This document shows positions 30,801-41,189 of a DNA stretch of 64,000 nucleotides, one piece after another; within the stretch, counting starts at the first letter, position 1; each line of letters opens with the position of its first letter. Position numbers and translations under genes: made by a program. Under the pieces are notes generated by a model that saw nothing but the letters and a program-made list of their open reading frames with translations, did not search any database and was not told the DNA's origin. The DNA is from Nematopogon swammerdamellus (Eukaryota; Arthropoda; Insecta; Lepidoptera; Adelidae): contig OX336349.1 of the NCBI GenBank assembly GCA_946902875.1, forward strand, positions 9,199,891-9,263,890, written 5' to 3'.

Positions 30801-31423
30801 TTGAATTTTAAAACTAGGTAGGTAGGTACTCGTTAGTATCATTTGCCTCATATCTACTGTCTCATTTACGTAATCACTATGATATTATGTTACACACCAC
30901 ATCTTGCGAGTACACAGCTAACACACACCAGTAGCTCAATTCCAAGTTTGCGAAGACGATAGACTATTAATCATTTTTAACGCTACCTACCTTTATAAAA
31001 AACAACAACTCAAAAGACCACGGTATAAATCACGATCCCAGTATTGCCCGACTGTGCACCGCGTATTATAATTTTTTTCAATATTAGCTTTATGTATGAA
31101 CAGTATTGTCGGAAGTAAAAACCATATAATATGTATTTTTAATTTAAATTTTCTACTATTTCATAGGCGTGGTGACAGTTAGGACAACAAACAAGACAGA
31201 TAGACAGACAACGGTGTCTCATAACGGTTCAAAGCACCCATATATTACGTAATATTTTTGTAGCGAATCATTTTTTTTTATCTGAGGAAAAGAGCATTTG
31301 GAAGAAAATAATACAATTCCATTACTGATCCTTATTATGCTATTCATACCACATATTGATGTCCTGTACCGTATACCATGATGGTACGGTAAATTCATGA
31401 ATAATTGCGATTTATATTATGTA
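30801..31423. other. Intergenic stretch without recognised features
   Basis: AT-rich. No ORF, tRNA or repeat family is recognised, apart from short T/A runs. Confidence 0.35.
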
Positions 31424-31830
31424 CTAGCTGCAGTACTCGGCTCCGCTCGAGTGCAGTTCGACATTTGCCAGTTGGTAACGTTATTGAATAATTTTGTAGC
31501 TAGGAAGCTTGATCACAGCTTCTAACGTCTCTCTGCCTCTTTATACCCTCGCGTAGCAGTTTATTGTTGATGTTTGTTGTCCTTGCCCCAGGAGCGAGCA
31601 AGTACAAGATGCGCGCGGAACTCACACGGGAGCAGGCGACGTAGAGCTGTCCGTGAGCGAAGCACTCACCGCGCAGGTCCATGCAGCGCCGCACACCTTT
31701 AGAGTTTGCCCTTGTGCCTTATATGGTCATCCCAAAACAAACTCGAACGGGGAATTTCAAACGTTTAAATTGAAATGGCACATCTGAGGGAATCATTGGG
31801 ATTCGATGAATTCAAAACACATTTTGACTT
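31424..31830 (-). pseudogene. Helitron Rep/helicase C-terminal relic with its 3' end
   Basis: On the minus strand, frame pieces read RIPMIPSDVPFQFKRLKFPV then RVCFGMTI; KAQGQTLKVCGAA; and CFAHGQLYVACSRVSSARIL. These are motifs V and VI of the Pif1-like helicase of Helitron Rep/Hel proteins. A small deletion after FGMTI and another shift after VCG put the pieces in different frames, so the gene is dead. Downstream comes a short palindromic end, CTCGAGCGGAGCCGAG, then CTAG at 31424-31427 and T, the Helitron 3' terminus. This shows that an autonomous Helitron once sat here. It is a different end sequence from the short Helitrons at 20-24 and 54 kb. Confidence 0.85.
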
Positions 31831-32149
31831 CTCCTGCAAAATTTATATTTTACTGATAACGTTCATTTGTAGGGCAGAATTATTCTACTACTGTCATGTT
31901 TTTGTGTGAACTCATTTCAGAGTAACATGGTCCAATGTATCACAGTTTTGAAGTATCATGCATGAGTGTGCGTTGCGATCTTTATACTAAGCTTGGAATT
32001 GAACTCTCTCCCCTAGTAACCGTTATCTAATTAAACCCCTGCAGAACTTTTATTGTAAGTATGTATGTTCGCGACAAATTAAATGGGTGTTGTTCAATAT
32101 TTTTTTTCTTCTTTAAAATTAACCTGTAGACCGTTCTTTATTAAACGAC

Positions 32150-32645
32150 CTTTTTAGGGTTCCGTAGCAAAATGGCAAAACCGGAACCCTGATAATAATT
32201 TCGTCCGGTCCGTCTTCCCGTCCGTATGTCACAGCAATTTTACTCGGAGACTATTGGCAATGACAAACTCGTGAAATAATTTCTGAAAAAAAATCGGCCA
32301 AGTGCGTTTCGGACCACGTACAGGAACTTTCACGGTGTAATCAAAAATATTCCATAACTCAAAAACTACACGACATATCTTATTCAAATCAATTTTATCG
32401 TTTCTTGTTTATGTCAATACTTGGTGAGATATGTGCTTCTAAAGTCGTAAAATTTACTATGTCTACTGTATGAAAATTCTGAAAAAGTTTAAGGTGGTCG
32501 AACATAAAAAGTACTTTCAACGATAATAGATTTTAATAAGATATGTCGCGTCGTTTTTGAGATATGTGTTATTTTTGGTAATACACAGTGAACGTTCCTG
32601 TGCGTTATCCGACACGCACTTAACCGATTTTTTTAGAGAAATTAT
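32150..32645 (+). repeat. 'GGGTTCCGTA' interspersed repeat cluster
   Basis: TTTTAGGGTTCCGTAGCAAA and 'TTCGTCCGGTCCGTCTTCCC' are followed by a section containing 'ATCGGCCAAGTGCGTTTCGG'. It also has two related blocks about 'AAACTACACGACATATCTTA' and 'AAGATATGTCGCGTCGTTTT'. These are non-coding multi-copy lepidopteran repeats; the second pair is in inverse orientation and could fold. Confidence 0.5.
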
Positions 32646-32879
32646 TTCACCTGTTAAAAAGTAGTTTGAATCTTTAAATGAATCAAGCTTAAAGTCTTTA
32701 GGATTTCGACACTTTTATTTCTGTAATTCATAGTATTCATGAATATTATTTTTAATTAACTAGTACGTACTTATATGTAGTTTTATTCACATTCAGATAT
32801 TTATTTAGCCATAAGGAGCACACAGCATTAACAATATTTCATTAAGACATATGCATATTCAGTGTGGTTCGTAATCCAT

Positions 32880-33092
32880 ATATTCCTTATATTTTACATT
32901 ACCACACTCAAATATTTTGCTACTTCACAACATACCTACGACGACTCTCGAACATTTAAAGGCTAGACTAGAGGAAATTTCTGTAAGTGATAAGTCCACC
33001 TTTGCTCCTCATGTATATTATATATTGAGCTTGTTTCTGTGAAATGTTTTTGGAGCAATAAAGTATTTCTATCCATCCATCTATCTATGTAG
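32880..33092 (+). mobile_element. LINE 3' end with (ATCC/ATCT)n tail, third copy
   Basis: 'GGAAATTTCTGTAAGTGATAA', 'TTTTTGGAGCAATAAAGTAT' and the tail 'TTCTATCCATCCATCTATCT', as at 447-590 and 29570-29742. It ends about 250 bp upstream of the TATA box of gene A. Confidence 0.65.
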
Positions 33093-33339
33093 CTTTTTCT
33101 GTTGTGCAATAAGAATATTTTACTCCTAAAAGCGTAAGAGGAACATTATTTAACCAAATTAACCCAATGCTGTATTGTTTAAGAAAATTTCCACAATTGC
33201 GAAAAACAACTAAAGCCTAAAGCACACGACAACCGCAATCGTAGTTTCTTATCAGATAACTGAGTGTTGTTTGCTCCGGGAAATCCAGCGTTGTTTGCCC
33301 CCGCACTGCTGAGTAGAGAATTCGCTCAGATGTGAGGTG

Positions 33340-33347
33340 TATAAAAG
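33340..33347 (+). promoter_or_regulatory. TATA box of Cys-rich gene A
   Basis: TATAAAAG in the context GTGTATAAAAGCATTTTTGG, 81 nt before the ATG. The TATA box of gene B has a very similar context (CGTATAAAAGAGCTTTTTGG), so the proximal promoter appears conserved between the paralogues. Confidence 0.75.
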
Positions 33348-33427
33348 CATTTTTGGAACAATCCCATGCCACTAAACATCGAACTGCGCACTCGAGCATA
33401 CAAACGAACAAAACCGATCGAATTAAA

Positions 33428-34236
33428 ATGGTCTCCAAGATTGTCCTGGTGGCACTTTGCCTTGTGGTTAGTAAAATATTTTTATTTTTTGCGCAGAATA
33501 ACAATTTATATTTCTATGTTATTTTGAATGGAAATATCTTTATTTTCTTCCTGAAATGTAAAAGCTGTGCTACCACTTTATCGTAATTCGCTGATAGAGG
33601 TTCCCTCTTCTCTGATATTACTATAACCTATGTTGAACCTCGTATTACATCTACACGATATCAGGTAGAGACATTACATCACCACTTGGTGATGAAATGG
33701 TAACGCATTGGCGGCTAGACCCATAGGTCCAGATTCGAATTCTGGTCCGGATTTTTTCTTCTTATTTTCGGGTTTACAACTTATATATATATATCTTTGT
33801 CTTCAATCGTTGATTTAAGCGTACGTCTTATTTCGAATTGATTCTTATGACAAACGTATTAAAACTCAAAATTGTATTATCACAACAGGTGGCGGTAACA
33901 GCCGTGCCCCCGGGCGCCGGCGGAGCGTGGGGCGGTCCGGCGGCATGGGGCGGTCCGGCGGCATGGGGTGGTCCGGCGGCATATTTACCGCCTTGGTTAG
34001 CCAACGCGCCTTGGCTTGCCAATTGGGGGACCTGCGACGTGACGCTCGGGGTCGGCGCCACCTGCACCGACTGCAACAAATACGTCGTCTGCATACCGCC
34101 AGGAATCTCAATAAGCAAGACTTGCACCGACCCTGCCAATCCTCACTGCGACTTGGGAGTTTGCGGGCCCACACCTAGCGCCAAGTGCGCGGCTTCCGCC
34201 GCCGCCCCCGCCGCCGCCCCCGCAACATCCGTCTAA
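33428..34236 (+). CDS. Small secreted eight-Cys protein, paralogue A
   Basis: Exons are 33428-33466 and 33889-34236 (donor GTTAGT, acceptor CACAACAG, phase 0), giving 128 residues. The spliced N-terminus MVSKIVLVALCLVVAVTAV is a signal peptide. Three WGGPA repeats and a Trp/Pro-rich section (LPPWLANAPWLANWG) follow. The Cys domain has spacing C-x9-C-x2-C-x5-C-x10-C-x7-C-x4-C-x7-C, and an Ala/Pro tail ends the protein. Cys 1, 3, 4, 5, 7 and 8 match the peritrophin-A (CBM14) spacing including the C-x5-C around Tyr (CNKYVVC). Cys 2 and 6 are extra and could form a fourth disulphide. Chitin binding is therefore possible but unproven. An AATAAA lies at 34318-34323. Genes B, C and D downstream are paralogues in the same orientation. 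Confidence 0.85.
33683..33751 (+). other. tRNA-like sequence in the intron of gene A
   Basis: GATGAAATGGTAACGCATTGG resembles a D arm, and CCAGATTCGAATTCTGG forms a perfect five-pair T arm with a TTCGAAT loop, followed by TCCGG and a T run. A complementary 5' acceptor strand is missing. A tRNA-derived SINE head or tRNA pseudogene is more likely than a working tRNA gene. Confidence 0.45.
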
Positions 34237-34317
34237 GCCTAAGTCTATTGTCAAGTTGGAATATTTGATAGACGACCGACCATAAATTAAGCTCAGCAAT
34301 ACCAATCAGACACTTCC

Positions 34318-34323
34318 AATAAA
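34318..34323 (+). terminator. Poly(A) signal of gene A
   Basis: AATAAA 82 nt after the stop codon. A second AATAAA follows at about 34365. Confidence 0.6.
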
Positions 34324-34860
34324 CTACATACATGGCTAGAAAACGAACAGACTCGGTTTGAAAGAATAAATATTATTAAATTGCATTATTTGTTATTTAT
34401 TTCTAACCTACCTTAGTAGACAAATACTTATTATAAGTCCACTGCATTGTGTGAAAATACAAGAATGTACCTGTTAAATAATATTAATATCTAAATAAAA
34501 ATCGTGCCTGTAATAATTCTTACATTTATTTTAAAAACAACCTTTGGTCATACATAAATGCATTTTCAGATGTATGTTTATAAAAAATAGACAAATGGAA
34601 AATATCAGGATACATTCCTTAGCTCTGGCGTAAGAGATGTTTTCATAGTTATTTCAATTTGAAATCCTGATTACGTTAGTGTTATTATGTAAGGTATGAT
34701 AATGTTTATTGTATAATTTCATCCATAGGTAGTTAACCCTTACTTTGAAAACGTCGAATTCCGCCAGTTCTATATCAATGCGAAGAAGAACTGACAAGCA
34801 AATAAACAATATTATATAATACATACGAAATACATAAAACCTATATACAAACATATGTAT

Positions 34861-35140
34861 GCATGCTGCACAAGGGACCGGACTTCGCGGGACCACCTGC
34901 TTGGAGTACTGCTCGCACTTGTGGGATGGCTCTGCTAAATACCAGCTTGCGCCTTTGAGTCGATCCAGCGTCGAGCCGTGCGACTAGTGGATGACCCCGA
35001 CGTGTCCCGCGATCTAGAACCATTGCAACTCGGTGCCCTAATATTCTCGCTCTCCCTGCCCACATATTTCACCCTTAGTATAGTCTCGTGTCCTTCAAGA
35101 GAGGCGTGAATAGGCACCTGTCAGGCCGGCATGGCATTCG
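34861..35140 (+). pseudogene. LINE reverse-transcriptase relic
   Basis: Frame pieces read LEYCSHLWDGSAKYQLAPFE, SIQRRAVRLVDDPDVSRDLE and PLQLGALIFSLSL, then FKRGVNRHLSGRHGIRNPRV. This is the classic post-catalytic 'YCSHLWDG..KYQL..L...QRRA.RLV' segment of Jockey/R1-type LINEs. Frameshifts separate the pieces and the catalytic domain is missing. Confidence 0.75.
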
Positions 35141-35289
35141 CAACCCCCGCGTATGATCGAATGTCCATGGGCGTCGTTAGACACCTTATGGGTAGATAGG
35201 CGCCACATGTCGCGCTTTCTATAAAAAAAACCACGTCCACAGGCAGCGACCGCCCCCAAAAACAACATACTGCAACACATTCATTGTGC

Positions 35290-35685
35290 ATGTGTCGTAT
35301 TTTTGGTTTCCGTAACCCGTACGGAAGCCTATTAATAAGCCTCCGTTGTCTGTCTGTCCGTCCGTCCGTCCGTCTGTCTGTCCGAAGGCTGTATCTCTTG
35401 AACCGTAATAGGTAGCCCGTTGAAATTTTCACAGAATATGTGTTACTATGGCGGGTATAACAACAAATAATAAAAAAAAGAAAATGTTAAAAATTAAGAG
35501 GGGCTCCTATACAACAAACGTGCGAAAAATCTATTAGTCACGCTACTGAATAATAGATGGCGCCACAGGCTTTTATATATTGTATTGTTGAAAGAAAAAA
35601 GATAGGCGGATATTATTGATAGCCGATAGATACGGAAACCTCCGTGCGCGAGTAAAACTCGCACTTGACAGATTTTTTTGTATTA
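35290..35685 (+). repeat. 'GGTTTCCGTAACCCGTACGG' interspersed repeat
   Basis: Contains a GTCTGTCTGTCCGTCCGTCC run, 'TCTTGAACCGTAATAGGTAG', 'TAATAGATGGCGCCACAGGC' and the inverse repeat end 'CGTGCGCGAGTAAAACTCGC'. It shares blocks with 37800-38430, 38935-39150, 54400-54910 and 56325-56660. Confidence 0.6.
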
Positions 35686-35689
35686 TACA

Positions 35690-35755
35690 CCTAGTTCACC
35701 CGGTGTTATGGGGTGACATCACAGATGTTGTAGGTGATGTTCAGTTTCCATAATC
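35690..35755 (+). mobile_element. SINE tail remnant
   Basis: Only 'CCTAGTTCACCCGGTGTTATG' to 'GATGTTCAGTTTCCATAA' of the SINE family remains. Confidence 0.65.
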
Positions 35756-36300
35756 ATACTTTGTAGTACTTAAACAAAAACATTATGTGTTATGATCAGC
35801 TAATTACGAGTAACTACTTAAAGTTGTGAGTTCAAGAACATTATTTATTGAATTAGATATGTCTTCAAATTGCAACGGATTATATTGTTTACAGTTTACA
35901 GGGGCCCAATACCCACTTTATAACCCATTAAATATTCTCTTTCTTTCGAGCAATATAATCTGTGATGTTTTGGAATCATTGAAATGTTTGCGAGAATGTT
36001 TGTATGATTATGATACTGAGGGATAGAACAAATTATGTCAAGTTCGAGTGCAATTTTACTGCCTTAAGAACGCTCAATAAACAATAAACAACACTAGTTT
36101 GGTCGAACCTGAACAACATTTGAAAAAATTAAGTGTACTATTGGTTGTAGTTGGATATTTAAATCATAATTTAGCCCTTTTATTATTCCACTGTTAGAAA
36201 TAGGCTTCGATAATTTTTTCGTTTTATTTGTTTTTAATTTAATAGTTCTATTATGGAATGCCACGCTAGCTTTATTCTTCCATGAATAAGGTACTCGCAT
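35756..36300. other. Spacer with a LINE 3' end
   Basis: 'GGATAGAACAAATTATGTCA' to 'CTCAATAAACAATAAACAAC' (about 36023-36090) is the same 3' end as that of the LINE relic at 1078-2121. The rest is AT-rich without a gene. Confidence 0.5.
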
Positions 36301-36307
36301 TTCGCCT

Positions 36308-36425
36308 AGTTCATCATCATCATCATCATCATCAGCCTGTATTGGTCCACTGCTGGACATAGTTCTCTCCCAAGGCACGCCACCACACGCGGTCTTCCGC
36401 TCTTCTCATCCATCCACTCCCGGCT
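36308..36425 (-). mobile_element. RTE-like 3' end with (CAT)n, inverted copy
   Basis: A CATCATCATCATCATCATCA run, then 'GCCTGTATTGGTCCACTGCT' and 'AAGGCACGCCACCACACGCG'. This is the reverse of the sequence at 7785-7935. Confidence 0.65.
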
Positions 36426-37532
36426 ACCTTTTCGCCGAGTTGGTACGTCTGAATTATGAAAATAACATAAATTTAAAAACAATCATTTTTCCACCATTTT
36501 GCACCAAGCGCTTTTGCGGCTACTCGCTAGCAGGCTTAATACTCGTAAATGAATGAATGTATTACGCAATACAAATTTTAAATAAAAAACAAGCACTAAT
36601 GTCACAAACAAACTTTGATTAAATTCAACAAAGTTCCATGAAAGTATTAAAATGTTGTAATGGTGCTGTCACGTGTTTCACTGTTAAGCAACATCAACAT
36701 TTCAAGTAAAGCAAATATTTTTGACATGAATTCGATGAACGTCTTTGGTTCGCGGGGTCATTCCAGAAAAATACTCGAATCAGCTTGAACAAGAAATTCG
36801 ACGTCTTCAACTTCGCAGCCCTCTACCTCGGCCCAGACGCCTCCGATCGACTCGAATAACATACAAATTGACGAGGCCGATCATGAGGAGACAGAAAATA
36901 CACATTTGGCAAGTGCCAACACCGATAGTGGAGGCAATATGGGCATAGTAAAAGGTTTAAACCATCGATTGTTTAAACTATTATATGGGCCCGTCTTATT
37001 TCGTTTCAATTGTTGAATTGTTCTATTTCAAGAAATGACTAGCGGTAGTAACCCGATTTCTACCCACCCCGATTCCTTTTTTAGTCAATTCGAAAGAGTT
37101 TTCCTGTGAAAAGGCGGAATTCCGTGTCCAAGAACTCATCAAACGGAGCTCCGCTTTCGGCGCCCGCGTTATTTGCTTTGTTTCTTCGCAAATAATAACA
37201 TTTACCCGAAAGGAGCTCAGTCTTCGGCCTCGCCCTTAATGGCTTACTTTATTCTTTTAAAATACGATTTTTTTCGAGAGCGAAACCGAGGGCGGAACCA
37301 GAGTTTGACTTATTTAGCAATAGTTTGAATATCTGAGGTTTGAATAAATACAAGAAGGAATTAGTATAAATATAGTATATGTATAAGACGTAAGCTGGAG
37401 AATGCCTGTGATGTTTCTTAGATTTAAAATAAAATAAGTAAATAAATAAATAAATAAATTCCATAAGGTTAATTTAACTCATTGCTGTATACCCGGGATT
37501 CGAATCATATATTATAGCTTGATAAGCGAGAC
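36426..37532. other. Intergenic region with one anonymous open stretch
   Basis: A frame from about 36795 to 37016 is open and acidic (PSTSAQTPPIDSNNIQIDEA, then DHEETENTHLASANTDSGG). It has no ATG, splice sites or recognised family, and may be a transposon fragment. The remainder is non-coding. Confidence 0.35.
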
Positions 37533-37712
37533 AGATGTCAGAGTGGCTCGAATAATGCTAATTAAAAATAAATCTATTTTTCTTCTGTTTAATTTAATTA
37601 GCATTCAGTTCCATTATTATATTAGCTACATTTGCGAAACACTCAGTCAATAAATAGATGCAATAATTTAGATTTCAATAAAGTCACCACTACTCGAGCC
37701 ACTCTGACATCT
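37533..37712. mobile_element. Candidate MITE (180 bp) with perfect 19-bp TIRs
   Basis: AGATGTCAGAGTGGCTCGA at 37533-37551 is exactly mirrored at 37694-37712. An inner inverted pair (AATGCTAATTAAA and TTTAATTAGCATT) strengthens foldback. It has no coding capacity. The target duplication is not clear, so the superfamily is open. Confidence 0.7.
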
Positions 37713-37799
37713 CTCACACGTATCCAGCTATATTTTCCGTACTAGGAATAACCAGATGCTATTTGACGTCATTTCATTACAGTCGCGCGCTCCACTCCA

Positions 37800-38430
37800 C
37801 TTTTAGGGTTCCGTATCCCGTACAGGACCATATTACTAAGTATACCCCGTCTAGTTTGTCCATCTGTCTGTCTGTCCGTCTGTCTGTCCATCTGTCTGTC
37901 CATCTGTCTGTCCGTCTGTCTGTCCGTCTGTCTGTACGTCCGTCTGTCTGTCTGCCTATCTGTCTTACGCCTATCTAAATTCAGTGGTCCTACCATAAGG
38001 GCTGTATCTTTTGAACCGTGAAGTTGAAATGTCAGTTAAATGATCATTCGGTAAATGGCGTTGGCTTTTCCGCATATTATGTTAATTGTATGAGGACCCC
38101 CTTATTTTATTTTTTTTGTTTTTTATTATTTGTTTGCATATCCGCTATAAAAACACATATTCTGTGAATTTCAACCGGCTACCTATTACGGTTTCAAGAT
38201 ACAGCCCTCGGAACGACAGACGGACGGACGGACAGACAGACAGAAATAGGCTTCCGTATGGATACGGAACCCTAAAATCGGTTCTATATACAAGCGCCAA
38301 AACTTGGTGTAATTATAGTGCAAACTCTAAAGTAAAACAACAAAATATAATAAAAACCAGCCAATGACGTGGTGGTACTGAAATTTTGGTGCGCGAGTTA
38401 GACTCGCACTTGGCCGGTTTTACATTATAA
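37800..38430. repeat. Inverted pair of 'GGGTTCCGTA' repeats with (CTGT)n tract
   Basis: The left part (TTTTAGGGTTCCGTATCCCG, then a CTGTCTGTCCGTCTGTC tract at 37860-37970) is mirrored by the right part (GACGGACGGACAGACAGACA, CTTCCGTATGGATACGGAAC). The right part continues with 'AACTTGGTGTAATTATAGTG' and ends 'GTGCGCGAGTTAGACTCGCA'. Confidence 0.6.
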
Positions 38431-38621
38431 CCTTTCAGGTACGTGTCTTATTCAATCACCCACACACACCAAGGGAGCATGAATAAATTTAGGTAATTAT
38501 GCAGATACTCTCGAATTTCCAATGACTAATTGCTAACAACATGAGCAAGACGAAAACTAATTTGACTCTATTTATCAGATTGTGTAAGATAAGAGAAGCG
38601 TGCCATATTTACGGCAGGACG

Positions 38622-38629
38622 TATAAAAG
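38622..38629 (+). promoter_or_regulatory. TATA box of Cys-rich gene B
   Basis: TATAAAAG in the context ACGTATAAAAGAGCTTTTTG, 84 nt before the ATG. It is closely similar to the box of gene A. Confidence 0.75.
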
Positions 38630-38712
38630 AGCTTTTTGGTGCAACATTTTACAAACGACTCCGAACAGTCTCCAAGAGTGCTGCGAAATAACGAACGAAA
38701 TCACTTTTAGAG

Positions 38713-40509
38713 ATGATTGCCAAGGTTATCCTAGTTGCCGTTTGCTTGGTGAGTGAATTTTAAATCGCCTTATTTTAAATAAAAATACCTGTCAATTTAA
38801 TGCAAATATTGCAGAGAAATGAAAAAAAAAAATATTACGTAAATTGTTTCTACACTGTCACTCAAACGTCCAGAAGAAATCAGAATAAACCCTGTAGGTA
38901 TATATTACAAAATTCGCAATATTTAATTAGTTGAGTTTTGAACCGTAATAGGCAGCTGGTTGAAATTTTCTCGGATGATGTGTTATTATGGCGGATGTCC
39001 TAACAAATAATAAAAAAAAGTGCAAAATTTAAGGGGTCCCCCCCACTCCCCATAAAAGAAAAGTGTTTATTTTTCACGTTTTTTTGTTTTGTTTTTGCTC
39101 TTTCGTAAAACGGCAATACATGCAACCGTCAAACTTGGTGTGATTATAGTGAAAACTCTAAGCTATAACAATCTAAGGTCTAATCTAAGGTACACGGAAA
39201 TCTCGAGTACTTGCTTTCATAATCCTCGAGAGGAGTTTTTCTTAAGTTTGAAAATAATAATAAGGGATAAGCGATACTCATCTCTATGGCGATTAAAAGC
39301 TGTAATAATTCCTCATGGTTCTTCTGAATCGAAGAAAATAATTATAGATACATGCTTACTATATTGAGTGTTTAAATAGTCTAATATAGGTACGAGTGAA
39401 CGTGCTAAGTACTTCAATATCAAGTATTAACATACATACATATATAGCGTCACGCCTGTTTCCCGGTGGGGTAGGCAGAGACAACGGATTTCCACGATCC
39501 ACGCGTGCCACGATCCTGAAACACCTCTGCCGCCTCTTCCACTCCCATAATGTTCTTCATGCATGCTCGTCGACGGTTACGGGTACTACGCACTTGACCC
39601 TTTATATTGTTTATATTTGTGCACTCAATATGAACTGAATGCACTAGCAGGAACTCCACAAAGAACAAAAGCATAAGAAAATTAAACCATAACCTTTGTT
39701 TAAAGTAGATTATGACCTAGATCATTTTATGTGCGCCAACTCCACTATAGAGCGTAAATTGTTTTGGTGGCAAACAATAATTATTATTAATTCCCAGTAA
39801 ATGCAGGGAGGCATTTTAAAAGATAAAATACACTAACATCAAAAACAATTTTCATGCACAAAATCAACCTCCTTAGCTGAATAAACTATTCTGTATAAAT
39901 AAATATTAAATTTCTTCAAATATTCTTTATGCATTTATTTTATACATACACTAAGTTTAGGGTTTATATATTTTGTATTTTAGATCGTTTAAAATTATAT
40001 AATATATAATATTATTGTGTCAGATGAATAAAATTTAAAATTTTAAAATTTGGTACCTACCTTGAATTAGTAGAGAGGGCTGATGAATACGTTACTATTT
40101 ATAATTATTAATTAAGTAATGTAAATATCTTTACCTCCGACAGGTAGCAGCGGGGTCAGCGGTCGCGCCGGCAGCCGATCCCGCGGTCCCGCCTGCATGG
40201 AAACCCTTTCCGTTCACCGGGTTTGGATTAGGCAACCCGTGGGCACTGCAGGCTAACCCGTGGATCCCTCCATGGGTAGCAGCATCCTGGATGCCCCGTG
40301 CGATTCAGTGTGACCCCCTAACGGGCGGATCTTCCTGTAACGACTGCACAACACGTGTCGTCTGCAGTAAGTTCGGAGGTCTGCTCAGAGCGTGCACACA
40401 CCCTGATCTACCCTACTGTTACCTAGGACAGTGTGTGGCGACCCCTAGCGCTCAGTGTGCGCCTGCGCAAGCCTCTCCGTCACCCCCGGCTGTCGCGGGA
40501 GCAGTTTAA
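38713..40509 (+). CDS. Small secreted eight-Cys protein, paralogue B
   Basis: Exons are 38713-38748 and 40144-40509 (donor GTGAGT, acceptor CCTCCGACAG, phase 0), giving 133 residues. The signal peptide is MIAKVILVAVCLVAAGSAV. A Pro/Trp-rich section (PPAWKPFPFTGFGLGNPW, then ANPWIPPWVAASW) precedes the Cys domain with spacing C-x8-C-x2-C-x5-C-x9-C-x7-C-x4-C-x7-C. A short Pro/Ala tail follows. The Cys pattern and the terminal ATPSAQC match paralogues A (PTPSAKC) and C (RTPSAEC). Function is inferred as for A: secreted, disulphide-rich and possibly chitin-binding. The 1.4-kb intron contains a GGTTCCGTA-type repeat and a LINE fragment (about 39430-39600). An AATAAA lies at 40723. Confidence 0.85.
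39430..39600 (+). mobile_element. LINE fragment in the intron of gene B
   Basis: 'TATATAGCGTCACGCCTGTT', 'CCCGGTGGGGTAGGCAGAGA', then 'CACCTCTGCCGCCTCTTCCA'. Same family as 28945-29080 but longer. Confidence 0.5.
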
Positions 40510-40722
40510 CTCATTAAGTAACTGAACGCACGAACTCTGTGAATTATTTTACATTAAATACACGAAATATGTGAATTTTCCAATGCTACTGATTCTTTAA
40601 TAGTCTGAAATGTTTGTGTTTTGTCTCGTTCGGTTTTGTTTTGTTTTAAATTAAGGTTTTGGCTCTGTAATTTAAAATGTGTTTTTAATTATTTAAAAAA
40701 CTGTTTAGTTAAGCATTTTCCT

Positions 40723-40728
40723 AATAAA
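40723..40728 (+). terminator. Poly(A) signal of gene B
   Basis: AATAAA about 215 nt after the stop codon. Further AATAAA motifs follow within 20 nt. Confidence 0.55.
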
Positions 40729-41117
40729 AAACGTTAAATAAAAATCATTCGTTTTATTTGGTATCCGCACTGTTAACCTTTTAGTTGTAGGTACTGCTTG
40801 AATTTGTACTCGCGCTGAGTTCCGCTGATGCAACTATTCATATTTCGACCGTCTGCATATCCTTAGGAATATTACTAGGAATATACCTTTTATTATTAGG
40901 AATATACCTTTGGAATATTCCGTTAGAAAGATTAATTATTATCGTTGAAAACTAATTCAAATACTTCTGTCAATAATCTAGCAAATTTTCAATAACTCAA
41001 TGTTTATTAAAAGATAATAAAATTCCAGAAACACTAACGTCGTAGTTGTAGATCTCGGAAATACCGCCCTGTGTTTGTGCAATTGAATTATATTTACTTA
41101 ACACTGATAAAGATGCC

Positions 41118-41124
41118 TATAAAG
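41118..41124 (+). promoter_or_regulatory. TATA box of Cys-rich gene C
   Basis: TATAAAG in the context GATGCCTATAAAGCATCG, 66 nt before the exon 1 ATG. The flanks differ from the A and B boxes. Confidence 0.6.
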
Positions 41125-41189
41125 CATCGTAAGGATCTAATAGATTTTATCATTGTTTGCGCTACAATCGAAGAGGGAAGTGATTAATA

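Noticed and set aside
33683..33751. A working tRNA gene
   Set aside because: The T arm is perfect, but there is no complementary acceptor stem at the 5' side and no clear anticodon arm.
37855..37975. CTGT/CCGT repeats as a CRISPR-like array
   Set aside because: It is a simple tetranucleotide microsatellite within an interspersed repeat; there are no unique spacers. No CRISPR array is present in the window.
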